Shown here: positions 44,345 through 52,517 of the stretch, one piece after another
How positions within the stretch are numbered: position 1 is the stretch's first letter
Layout of the letters: each line of letters begins with the position of its first letter
Assembly: GCA_016719535.1 (NCBI GenBank)
Contig: JADJYX010000001.1
Span: forward strand, 682,001 to 746,000
From: Rubrivivax sp.
GTDB taxonomy: Bacteria; Pseudomonadota; Gammaproteobacteria; Burkholderiales; Burkholderiaceae_C
Reading direction: 5' to 3'
Length of the DNA: 64,000 nucleotides
The notes under the pieces: model-generated
The model's input: only the letters and a program-made list of their open reading frames with translations
Database searches by the model: none
Told to the model about the DNA's origin: nothing
Position numbers and translations under genes: made by a program

Positions 44345-45714
44345 ATACGCCCACGAAATTCGTTCTCGACGAATCGAAGATGCCGCGCGACTGGTACAAC
44401 ATCATGGCCGACCTGCCGGTGCCGCTGGCGCCGCCGCTGCACCCGGGCACCTTGCAGCCGATCGGGCCCGACGACCTGGCGCCGCTGTTCCCGATGGAGC
44501 TGATCATGCAGGAGGTCAGCGCCGAGCGCACGGTGCCGATCCCCGAGCCGGTGCGCGAGGTCTTCCGCCTGTGGCGGCCCGCGCCGCTGTACCGCGCGCA
44601 CCGGCTCGAGAAGGCGCTCGGCACACCGGCGAAGATCTACTACAAATACGAAGGCGTATCGCCCGCCGGCAGCCACAAGCCCAACACCGCGGTGCCGCAG
44701 GCCTGGTACAACGCCCAGGCCGGCATCAAGCGGCTGTCCACCGAAACCGGTGCCGGGCAATGGGGCTCGTCGCTGGCCTTCGCCGGCGCGCTGTTCGGCA
44801 TCGAGGTCACCGTCTACCAGGTGCGCGTGTCCTACGACCAGAAGCCGTACCGGCGCGCGCTGATGGAGACCTACGGCGCGAAGTGCCTGCCGTCACCGTC
44901 GGACACGACCAACTGCGGGCGCGCGATCCTGGCTGCAAACCCGGACCACCCGGGCTCGCTGGGCATCGCCATCAGCGAGGCGGTGGAGGTGGCGGCCTCG
45001 CACGACGACACCAAATATGCGCTCGGCTCCGTGCTCAACCATGTGCTGATGCACCAGACCATCATCGGTCAGGAGGCGATGCTGCAACTGGAGATGGCCG
45101 GCGACGACCCCGACGTCATCGTCGGCTGCACCGGCGGCGGCAGCAACTTCGCCGGCATCTGCTTCCCCTTCATCGGCCAGCAGCTGCGCGGCGGCGGCAG
45201 GACCAAGCAGCGGCGCATCGTCGCCGTCGAACCCTCGGCCTGCCCGAGCCTGACGCGCGGCAAGTTTGCCTACGACTTCGGCGATACCGGCCACCTGACC
45301 CCGTTGACCAAGATGCACACGCTGGGCAGCACCTTCACGCCGCCGGGCTTCCATGCCGGCGGGCTGCGCTACCACGGCATGGCGCCGCTGGTCTCGCACC
45401 TGAAGGATCTGGGCCTGATCGAGGCCACGGCCTACCCGCAGACGGCCTGCTTCGAGGCCGGCGTGCTGTTTGCGCGCGCCGAAGGCATCGTGCCCGCGCC
45501 CGAGGCCAACCACGCCGTCAAGGGCGCCATCGTCGAGGCGCTGCGCTGCAAGGCCGAGGGCCGCTCGGAGGTGATCCTGTTCAACCTCTGCGGCCACGGT
45601 CACTTCGACATGAGCGCCTATGCCAACTACGCTGCCGGCAAGCTGGTCGACCAGGCCTACGACGAGAACGAGCTGGCGATGGCGCTCGCCGGGCTGCCCT
45701 CGGTGCCGGCGTGA
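44341..45714 (+). CDS. TrpB2-like tryptophan synthase beta-type PLP enzyme
   Basis: 457 residues. The PLP Lys113 is in PAGSHKPNTAV, catalytic Glu135 in STETGAGQWG (Trp in place of His of TrpB1, as usual in TrpB2), and the phosphate loop is CTGGGSNFAG. The long N-terminal extension and late GHGHFDMSAY are also TrpB2 features. TrpB2 enzymes work without TrpA; some make tryptophan from indole or phosphoserine/serine. No trpA or other trp gene is present. In this operon it may salvage indole into tryptophan, or catalyse a related beta-replacement or elimination on an indole-pathway compound. The start overlaps the ligase stop (ATGA). Confidence 0.85.
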   Translation: MNTPTKFVLDESKMPRDWYNIMADLPVPLAPPLHPGTLQPIGPDDLAPLFPMELIMQEVSAERTVPIPEPVREVFRLWRPAPLYRAHRLEKALGTPAKIYYKYEGVSPAGSHKPNTAVPQAWYNAQAGIKRLSTETGAGQWGSSLAFAGALFGIEVTVYQVRVSYDQKPYRRALMETYGAKCLPSPSDTTNCGRAILAANPDHPGSLGIAISEAVEVAASHDDTKYALGSVLNHVLMHQTIIGQEAMLQLEMAGDDPDVIVGCTGGGSNFAGICFPFIGQQLRGGGRTKQRRIVAVEPSACPSLTRGKFAYDFGDTGHLTPLTKMHTLGSTFTPPGFHAGGLRYHGMAPLVSHLKDLGLIEATAYPQTACFEAGVLFARAEGIVPAPEANHAVKGAIVEALRCKAEGRSEVILFNLCGHGHFDMSAYANYAAGKLVDQAYDENELAMALAGLPSVPA

Positions 45715-45743
45715 GCCAGCGCCATGCTGAAAAGGACGATCCG

Positions 45744-47762
45744 ATGCGCGGCCCCGGATTTGCCAACCCGCTGCTCGAAGCCGTCACGCGGCCGCCTCCG
45801 CGGCGCGTGGCGGTGATCGGCGCGGGCACCATCGGGCCCGACATCGGCTACTACCTGAAGAGCGCGCTGCCGGCGCTCGAACTGGTGCTGATCGACCTGA
45901 AGCAGGAGGCGATCGACGCCGCGCTCGCGCGCCTGAGGGGCTATACGGACAAGGCAGTGGCGCGCGGCAAGATGAGCGCGCAGCAGGCCGACGCCGTGCT
46001 CACCGGCCTGACCGGCAGCACCGACCAGGCCGCGCTCGCCGGCGCCGACTGGGTGATCGAGGCCGCCACCGAAGACCTGGCGCTGAAGCGACGCATCTTC
46101 GCCGCCGTCGAGGCGCAGGTGGCACCCGACGCCGCGATCACGTCCAACACCAGTTCGCTGCCGGCGGCGCGGCTGTTCGCCGACATGGCGCACCCCGGGC
46201 GTGCCACCGTCACGCACTTCTTCGCACCGGCGTGGCGCAACCCGGTGGTCGAGGTCATCGACTGGCCGCGCGCCGACCGCGCGCTGCTGGCCTGGCTGCG
46301 CCGGCTGTTCGCCAGCACCGGCAAGCTGCCGCTGGTGACCGGCGACGCGCCTTGCTTCATGCTCGACCGCATCTTCGACAACTGGTGCAACGAGGCGGCG
46401 CATCTGCTGGCGCGGGCCAGCGCGGCGCAGATCGACAGCGTGGCGATGGCGCATGTGCATGCCGGGCCGTTCTTCGTGCTGAACCTGGCGCACGGCAACC
46501 CGATCATCGTCGAGACCAATTCGCTGCAGGCGGCCGAGGAGGGCGCGCACTACGACCCGGCGCCGATCTTCGCCTCGGTCGAACGCTGGCTCACCGTCGC
46601 ACCGGGCCAGGGCATCGAGGTGCCGGCCGCGCAGGCGGCCGCGATCGACGACCGCCTGCGCGGCGTTTTGTGGTCGCAGGCGGTCGACATCCTCGACCGC
46701 GGCATCGGCGCCAGCGCCGACCTCGACATCGGCTGCCGCCTGGCGCTGGGTTTCCGCCACGGGCCGCTGGAATCGATGCGCGAAGCCGGTGCCGCCGAGG
46801 TCACGCGGGTGCTGCAGCGTTTCGCCGCCGAGCGGGCCGGCATGCCCTTGCCGCGGCGCGCGCTGGCCGCGTACCAGCCCGCCGAGCGCCACGTCGTGGT
46901 CGACCGCGTCGACGGCGTCGTCGTCATCACGCTGCGCCGGCCCGAGGCACTGAACGCGCTGCACGACCAGATGACCGACGAGATCCTGGCCGTCGTCAGC
47001 CGCCACGAAGACGACCCCGGCGTGGCCGGCTTCGTGCTCACCGGCTGGGGCACCAAGGCGTTCTGCGCCGGCGGCGACATCGGCCGCTTTCCGTCGCTGC
47101 TGGGCGACGCGCCGGCCGCGGCGCAATATGCGCGCGACTGCGCGCGGCTGCTGGTGCATCTGGACCGTTGCGCCAAGCCGGTGGTGGCCGCGATCCATGG
47201 CATGGCGCTGGGCGGCGGCTTCGAGCTGGCGATGCGCTGCCATGCGCTGGTGGCCGACCGCGAGGCCTGGTTCCAGCTGCCCGAGGTGACGCTGGGCATC
47301 CTGCCGGCGATCGGCGCGCTGGCGGTGCCGCAGCGCCGCTGGCCGGCTGCCGCGCCGACCCTGCACCGCATGCTGACGCGCGGCGACAAGCTGCGCGCGG
47401 GCGAGGCGCTGGCGCTGGGTGTGCTGGATGCCGTGGCCGACGACGCCGGCGCGGTGCTGGACCTGGCGCGGCGCAAGGTGCACGAGCTGGCGGCACGCGG
47501 CCTGCCGCGGCTGCGCGACGAGCCGGTGGCGCTGCCCGAGCTGCCCGGCCCCGATCCGCAGCCGGGCGCACGGCCGCTTTCGGCCGCCGTGGTGGCGCTG
47601 ATCGACGGCGCGGTGCGCGAAGCGGCGCGCGCGCCGACGCTGGCGCAGGCGCTCGAGGTCGGCTACCGGGCCTTCGGCGAAGTGGCCTGCACCGCCGCTG
47701 CACGCGAGGGCATCAGCGCCTTCGTCGAACACCGCCGCGCCGACTTTGCCCGCACCGGATGA
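45744..47762 (+). CDS. Fused 3-hydroxyacyl-CoA dehydrogenase / enoyl-CoA hydratase (FadN-type order)
   Basis: 672 residues. Residues 1-~385 are a 3-hydroxyacyl-CoA dehydrogenase: NAD motif VAVIGAGTIG (22-31), SNTSSLP and the His-Glu dyad region THFFAPAWRNPVVEV. Residues ~390-672 are a crotonase domain with both acidic residues (GGGFELAM and QLPEVTLGILPAIGA) and the oxyanion segment FCAGGDIGRF. The order dehydrogenase then hydratase is the reverse of FadB/FadJ. It would hydrate 2-aminocinnamoyl-CoA and oxidise the product to 2-aminobenzoylacetyl-CoA, the thiolase substrate. AAGGA is 7 bases before ATG 45744; a GTGA-coupled start at 45711 is possible. Confidence 0.85.
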   Translation: MRGPGFANPLLEAVTRPPPRRVAVIGAGTIGPDIGYYLKSALPALELVLIDLKQEAIDAALARLRGYTDKAVARGKMSAQQADAVLTGLTGSTDQAALAGADWVIEAATEDLALKRRIFAAVEAQVAPDAAITSNTSSLPAARLFADMAHPGRATVTHFFAPAWRNPVVEVIDWPRADRALLAWLRRLFASTGKLPLVTGDAPCFMLDRIFDNWCNEAAHLLARASAAQIDSVAMAHVHAGPFFVLNLAHGNPIIVETNSLQAAEEGAHYDPAPIFASVERWLTVAPGQGIEVPAAQAAAIDDRLRGVLWSQAVDILDRGIGASADLDIGCRLALGFRHGPLESMREAGAAEVTRVLQRFAAERAGMPLPRRALAAYQPAERHVVVDRVDGVVVITLRRPEALNALHDQMTDEILAVVSRHEDDPGVAGFVLTGWGTKAFCAGGDIGRFPSLLGDAPAAAQYARDCARLLVHLDRCAKPVVAAIHGMALGGGFELAMRCHALVADREAWFQLPEVTLGILPAIGALAVPQRRWPAAAPTLHRMLTRGDKLRAGEALALGVLDAVADDAGAVLDLARRKVHELAARGLPRLRDEPVALPELPGPDPQPGARPLSAAVVALIDGAVREAARAPTLAQALEVGYRAFGEVACTAAAREGISAFVEHRRADFARTG

Positions 47763-50700
47763 CGATGGTGCGCGACGCAGCCGCCCTCGACGACCGCTGG
47801 CGCGTGCAGGCCGGGCCGGTCTTCCTGACCGGCGTGCAGGCGCTGGCGCGCTTGCCGATGCTGCAGCGCCAGCGCGACCGCGACGCGGGGCTGGCCACCG
47901 CCGGCTTCGTCACCGGCTACCGCGGTTCGCCGCTGGCCGCACTCGACGCCGCGCTGAACGAGGCCCGGCCCTTCCTGAGCGCGCACGACGTGCGCTTCGA
48001 AAGCGCGGTCAACGAAGACCTCGGCGCCACCGCGGTCTGGGGCACGCAGCAGCTGCACCTGCTGCCGGCGCCGCGCTGCGACGGCATCTTCGCGCTGTGG
48101 TACGGCAAGGGGCCGGGCGTGGACCGCTGCGTCGACGTCTTCAAGCACGCCAACCACGCCGGCACCGCACGTGCCGGCGGCGTGCTGGTGGTGGCCGGCG
48201 ACGACCACGGCGCGCGCTCGTCGGCGGTGGCGCACCAGAGCGAGCATGTCTTCTCGGCCTGCGCGATGCCGGTGCTGGCGCCCAGCAGCCTGCAGGAGAT
48301 GGTCGACTACGGCCTGATGGGCTGGGCGCTGTCGCGCTACAGCGGCCTGTGGGTGGCCCTGAAGCTGGCGGCCGACATCGTCGAGAGTTCGGCGGTGGTC
48401 GAACTGGGCGCGGCACGCGCCTTCGCCGAACCGCGCGACATCGTGCTGCCGCCCGGCGGCCTGAATATCCGCTGGCCCGACCCGGTGCCGGCGCAGGAAC
48501 ACCGCATGCAGGCGTGGAAGATCTACGCCGCGCTGGCCTGGGCCGGTGCCAACGGCATCAACCGCGTCGTCGTCGAGTCGCCGCGCGCGCGCCTGGGCGT
48601 GGTGGCCTGCGGCAAGGCCTGGGCGGACCTGCGCCAGGCGATGGTCGAGCTGGGCCTGAGCGACGAGCGCGCCGCCGCCCTGGGCGTGCGCGTGATGAAG
48701 GTCGGCATGCCGTGGCCGCTGGAAGCCGATGCGGTGCGCGCCTTTGCCAGCGGGCTGGCTGAAATCCTCGTCGTCGAGGAGAAGCGGCAGATCATCGAGT
48801 ACCAGCTCAAGGAGATGCTGTACGACTGGCGCGACGACGTACGCCCGCATGTGCTGGGCAAATTCGACGAAGTCGGCGAGTGGCCGGCGCCGCACGCGCC
48901 CTGGCTGCTGCCGCCCACCGGCGAGCTGACGCCGGCGATCGTGGCGCGCGCGCTGGCGTCGCGGCTGGCGCTGCTGGACCCGTCCGGACCCTGGTCGGCA
49001 CGTGCCGCGCCGCCGGGCCCGGCCGCGCCGCCGCTGCTGACGCTGCAGCGCACGCCGTATTTCTGCCCGGGCTGCCCGCACAGCCGCTCGACCCGGGTGC
49101 CCGAAGGCAGCTGCGCGCTGGCCGGCGTGGGCTGCCACCTGATGGCGGTGGCCATGGAACGCAGCACGCTGACGATCAGCCAGATGGGCGGCGAAGGCGT
49201 CACCTGGATCGGCATGGCGGCGCACGCCGGCGTGCAGCATGTCTTCGCCAACATGGGCGACGGCACCTACTTCCACTCCGGGCTGCTGGCGATCCGCGCT
49301 GCCGTCGCCGCCGGCGTCAACATCACCTACAAGATCCTCTACAACGACGCCGTGGCGATGACCGGGGGGCAGCCGGTGGACGGGCCGCTGTCGGTGCCGC
49401 TGCTGACGCGGCAGGTGGCCGCCGAAGGCGTGAAGTCGATCGTCGTGCTGGCCGACGACGCGCACAAATACGGCGCGCGACCCGGCTTCGCCGCCGGCGT
49501 GCGCGTGCTGGCGCACGACCAGCTCGAGCGTGTGCAGCGCGAGCTGCGCGAGGTGGCCGGCACCACGGTGATCGTCTTCGACCAGGTCTGCGCCACCGAG
49601 CTGCGGCGGCGCCGCAAGCGTGGCCTGGCGCCGCCGCCGCTGCGCCGCGTGCTGATCCACGAGGCGCTGTGCGAAGGCTGCGGTGACTGCAGCGTGAAGT
49701 CCAACTGCCTGGCCATCGTGCCGGTCGAGACACCCTGGGGGACGAAGCGCGCCATCGATCCCTTCGCCTGCAACAGCGACCTGAGCTGCCTGGACGGCGA
49801 GTGCCCGGCGCTGGTCACCGTGCAAGGCGGCAGGCAACGCCGATCGGCGGGCATCCCGGTCGACGAAGACGACCTGCCCGAACCCGTGCTGCCGCGGCTG
49901 GACCTGCCGTGCTCGCTGCTGGTGTCCGGCGTCGGCGGCACCGGTGTCGTCACGATCGGCGCGCTGCTGGGCATGGCCGCGCACCTGGACGGCCACGCCG
50001 CGACGGTGCTCGATCAGACCGGGCTGGCGCAAAAGGGCGGCGCCGTGCTGACGCATGTGCGCATCGCGCGCGCGCCGGGCGAACTGCACGCGCCGCGCAT
50101 CGTGCACGCCGACCTGCTGCTGGCCTGCGACCTGCTCGTGGCCTGCGGTGCCGACACGCTGGCGCGCGTGCTGCCGGGCCGCACGCGCGCCGTGATCAAT
50201 ACCGCCGCGCTGATCACCGGCGACATCGTGCGCCACCCGGAGCTGCGCTTTCCGCACGACGCGGCGCTGGACGGGCTGCGCGCGCAGCTGGGCGGTGGCG
50301 GCGATGGCTTCGAGCATGCCGACGAGTTCGACGCCACGCAACTGGCCGCCAGGCTGGCCGGCAACAGCATCGCCGCCAACATGCTGCTCGTCGGCTGCGC
50401 CTGGCAGCGCGGCTGGCTGCCGGTGTCGCGCGCCGCGCTGCTGCAGGCGATCGACCTCAACGGCGTGTGCGTCGCCGAGAACCGGTGCGCCTTTGCCTGG
50501 GGCCGGCGGCTTGCCGCCGCGCCGGGGCCGGTGCTGCAGCGCGCCGGCATCGCGGCCGTGCCGACCGCGCCGGCTCGCCCCACGCTGGAACAGGTGCTGG
50601 CCCAGCGCCGCGCCCATCTGCTCGACTACCAGGGGCCGGCGCTGGTGCGGCGCTACGACGAATGGATGGCGCGCGTGCAGCGCGCCGAGCAGCAGGCGGC

Positions 50701-51226
50701 GCCCGGCAGCGAGCGGCTGACGCTGGCCGTGGCGCGCGCGGCGCACCGCCTGCTGGCGCCGAAGGACGACTACGAGGTGGCGCGCCTGCTCGGCGACGGC
50801 ACGCTGCAGGCGCGCTGCGCCGAGCTCTACGAAGGCCGCTGCGAGCTGCACTTCCACCTGGCGCCGCCGTGGCGGCGCGGCGGCGCCGAAGCGGCTGCAG
50901 CCAAGCGCGACTGGGGACCGCAGCTGCGCCATGCGCTGCGCTGGCTGGCCCGCGCCCGCGTGCTGCGCGGCAGCTGGCTGGACCCGCTGCGCGGCAGCGA
51001 CGAGCGCCGCCGCGACCGTGAGCTGCTGGCGCTCTACGAATCAGCCGTCGACCGCCTGTTGCCGCGCCTGTCGGCCGCCCGGCTGGACGCTGCGGTGGCG
51101 ATCGCCGAACTGGCCGACGGCGTGCGCGGTTTCGGCCACGTCAGGGCGCGCCACGCCCGGCGCCTGCAGACGCAGCTGCACGACGCGCTGGCGGCCTTCG
51201 AAGCCGCCGAAGCGCATGCGGGCTGA
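47759..51226 (+). CDS. Fused indolepyruvate:ferredoxin oxidoreductase (IorA-IorB type)
   Basis: 1155 residues. The N-terminal half has the pyrimidine-binding region (GFVTGYRGSPLAALD, AVNEDLGATAVWGTQQ) and the thiamine-diphosphate-binding block (MGDGTYFHSGLLAIR...YNDAVAMTGGQ). An iron-sulfur segment with CEGCGDCSVKSNC and then SCLDGECP follows near 640-685. From ~710 the chain is a gamma-type IorB domain (LLVSGVGGTGVVTIGALLG, DQTGLAQKGGAVLTHVRI). Such fusions oxidise aryl- or branched 2-oxoacids to acyl-CoA with ferredoxin. Here indolepyruvate to indoleacetyl-CoA would feed the pathway directly. ATGA coupling to the preceding gene. Confidence 0.87.
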   Translation: MTMVRDAAALDDRWRVQAGPVFLTGVQALARLPMLQRQRDRDAGLATAGFVTGYRGSPLAALDAALNEARPFLSAHDVRFESAVNEDLGATAVWGTQQLHLLPAPRCDGIFALWYGKGPGVDRCVDVFKHANHAGTARAGGVLVVAGDDHGARSSAVAHQSEHVFSACAMPVLAPSSLQEMVDYGLMGWALSRYSGLWVALKLAADIVESSAVVELGAARAFAEPRDIVLPPGGLNIRWPDPVPAQEHRMQAWKIYAALAWAGANGINRVVVESPRARLGVVACGKAWADLRQAMVELGLSDERAAALGVRVMKVGMPWPLEADAVRAFASGLAEILVVEEKRQIIEYQLKEMLYDWRDDVRPHVLGKFDEVGEWPAPHAPWLLPPTGELTPAIVARALASRLALLDPSGPWSARAAPPGPAAPPLLTLQRTPYFCPGCPHSRSTRVPEGSCALAGVGCHLMAVAMERSTLTISQMGGEGVTWIGMAAHAGVQHVFANMGDGTYFHSGLLAIRAAVAAGVNITYKILYNDAVAMTGGQPVDGPLSVPLLTRQVAAEGVKSIVVLADDAHKYGARPGFAAGVRVLAHDQLERVQRELREVAGTTVIVFDQVCATELRRRRKRGLAPPPLRRVLIHEALCEGCGDCSVKSNCLAIVPVETPWGTKRAIDPFACNSDLSCLDGECPALVTVQGGRQRRSAGIPVDEDDLPEPVLPRLDLPCSLLVSGVGGTGVVTIGALLGMAAHLDGHAATVLDQTGLAQKGGAVLTHVRIARAPGELHAPRIVHADLLLACDLLVACGADTLARVLPGRTRAVINTAALITGDIVRHPELRFPHDAALDGLRAQLGGGGDGFEHADEFDATQLAARLAGNSIAANMLLVGCAWQRGWLPVSRAALLQAIDLNGVCVAENRCAFAWGRRLAAAPGPVLQRAGIAAVPTAPARPTLEQVLAQRRAHLLDYQGPALVRRYDEWMARVQRAEQQAAPGSERLTLAVARAAHRLLAPKDDYEVARLLGDGTLQARCAELYEGRCELHFHLAPPWRRGGAEAAAAKRDWGPQLRHALRWLARARVLRGSWLDPLRGSDERRRDRELLALYESAVDRLLPRLSAARLDAAVAIAELADGVRGFGHVRARHARRLQTQLHDALAAFEAAEAHAG

Positions 51227-52388
51227 GGGCTCGCGCGGGCCCCTGCGCGCCACGCCCTGGCTGGCGGCGCCGTTCAGGCCGTTCTACACCCTGGGCACGG
51301 GCTACGCGGTGCTGCTGATGGTGCTGATGGGGCTGGGCCTGGCCGGCGTCGCACCGGCTGCCTTCCCGATGGCCTGGCATGGCCACGAGATGATCTTCGG
51401 CTTTGCCTTCGCGATCATCGCCGGCACGGCGCTGACGGCGTTGCCGAGCTGGGCCGGCATCGCCGAGCTGCGCGGCCCGACACTGGCGCTGCTGGCCGGC
51501 GCCTGGCTGGCCGGCCGCGTGGCCTGCCTGTTCGGCACGACATGGCCTTGGGGCTGGGTGGCGGCCTGCGACGTGGCCCTGCCGCTGCTGCTGATGGCGC
51601 ATCTGGCCGCGCCGCTGCTGCGGCTGCCGCAGCGCCGCTGGCGGCTGCCGCTGGGGGTCTTCGGCCTGCTGGCGCTGGCCAACGCAGCCTGGCATGCGGC
51701 GGCGGCCGCCGGCGACATGGCGGCGGCGGCACGCGCGCTGCGCGCCGCGGTGTGGCTGGTGGTCGTGATGTATACGCTGGCCGGCGGCCTGTTCACGCCG
51801 GTCTTCACGGCCAACCTGCTGGCCGGGCGCGGGCGCGGCGCGCCGCGCGCGATGTGGCCGGCGCTGGAAGTGGCGGCGCTGCTGGCCATGGTGGCGCTGG
51901 CGCTGGCCGATGTCGGCGGGCTGCAGCGCGCGTGCGCGCCGCTGGCCCTGGCCGCGCTGGCGCTGCAGGGCTGGCGGGTGGCGCGCTGGCGCGGCTGGCA
52001 GGCCGCCGACGATGCGCTGGTCGGCGCGATGCACCTCGGCTTCCTGTGGCTGCTCGCGGCGCTGCTGCTGAAGGCGCTGGCCCACCTGGGCGCGCCATGG
52101 CCCGAGGCGCTGTGGGTGCACGCCTTCACCGCCGGTGCGCTGGGGTCGATGCTGCTGGGGTTGATGACGCGCGTGGTGCTGCGCCACACCGGCCGCCAGC
52201 CGGCCGCGCCGGCGGCGCTGCCGTGGCTGCTGGCGCTGGTCAACGCGGCCGCCGTGCTGCGCGTGGCGGCGCCGGCGCTGGGGCCCTGGGCCTTGCCGGC
52301 CGCGTCGGCGCTGTGGACGCTGGCCTTCGCGGGCTGGCTGTGGCCGCACGCCCGCATGATGGGCAGCGCCAGCTTGCCGCGGCCATGA
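51216..52388 (+). CDS. nnrS: NnrS family membrane protein
   Basis: 390 residues with about twelve hydrophobic segments. The family signature WHGHEMIFGFAFAIIAGTALTA is intact, with His residues thought to bind heme/copper, and later LGSMLLGLMTRVVLRHTGR. NnrS proteins are linked to nitric oxide tolerance and denitrification. ATG 51216 overlaps the oxidoreductase gene by 11 bases, so it is translated from the same message. Its presence suggests the operon is used under nitrate-respiring or nitrosative conditions, which would fit an oxygen-independent pathway. It is the last gene before a 129-base convergent gap. Confidence 0.9.
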   Translation: MRAEGSRGPLRATPWLAAPFRPFYTLGTGYAVLLMVLMGLGLAGVAPAAFPMAWHGHEMIFGFAFAIIAGTALTALPSWAGIAELRGPTLALLAGAWLAGRVACLFGTTWPWGWVAACDVALPLLLMAHLAAPLLRLPQRRWRLPLGVFGLLALANAAWHAAAAAGDMAAAARALRAAVWLVVVMYTLAGGLFTPVFTANLLAGRGRGAPRAMWPALEVAALLAMVALALADVGGLQRACAPLALAALALQGWRVARWRGWQAADDALVGAMHLGFLWLLAALLLKALAHLGAPWPEALWVHAFTAGALGSMLLGLMTRVVLRHTGRQPAAPAALPWLLALVNAAAVLRVAAPALGPWALPAASALWTLAFAGWLWPHARMMGSASLPRP

Positions 52389-52517
52389 TGCCGGGGTGCG
52401 GCCGCAACCGGGGTCTTCACCCTGAATCCGGCAGCGGCATCGCCGCCGGCAGCCCCGACAGCAGCGCGCCCGGCCCGTCGCGCTGGTGCGGGGCGTTGCC
52501 GCCGCGGTTGAAGGTGG

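Noticed and set aside
47663..50932. Minus-strand open frame of over 1000 codons opposite the fused oxidoreductase
   Set aside because: Low-complexity His/Gln/Arg/Gly composition, no motifs, and complete overlap with a gene whose cofactor motifs are intact.
52389..52517. Bidirectional terminator between nnrS and the flavin reductase gene
   Set aside because: Only a short interrupted GC hairpin (CCGGCAGCGGC region) is visible and no T-run in either direction, so I do not call it.
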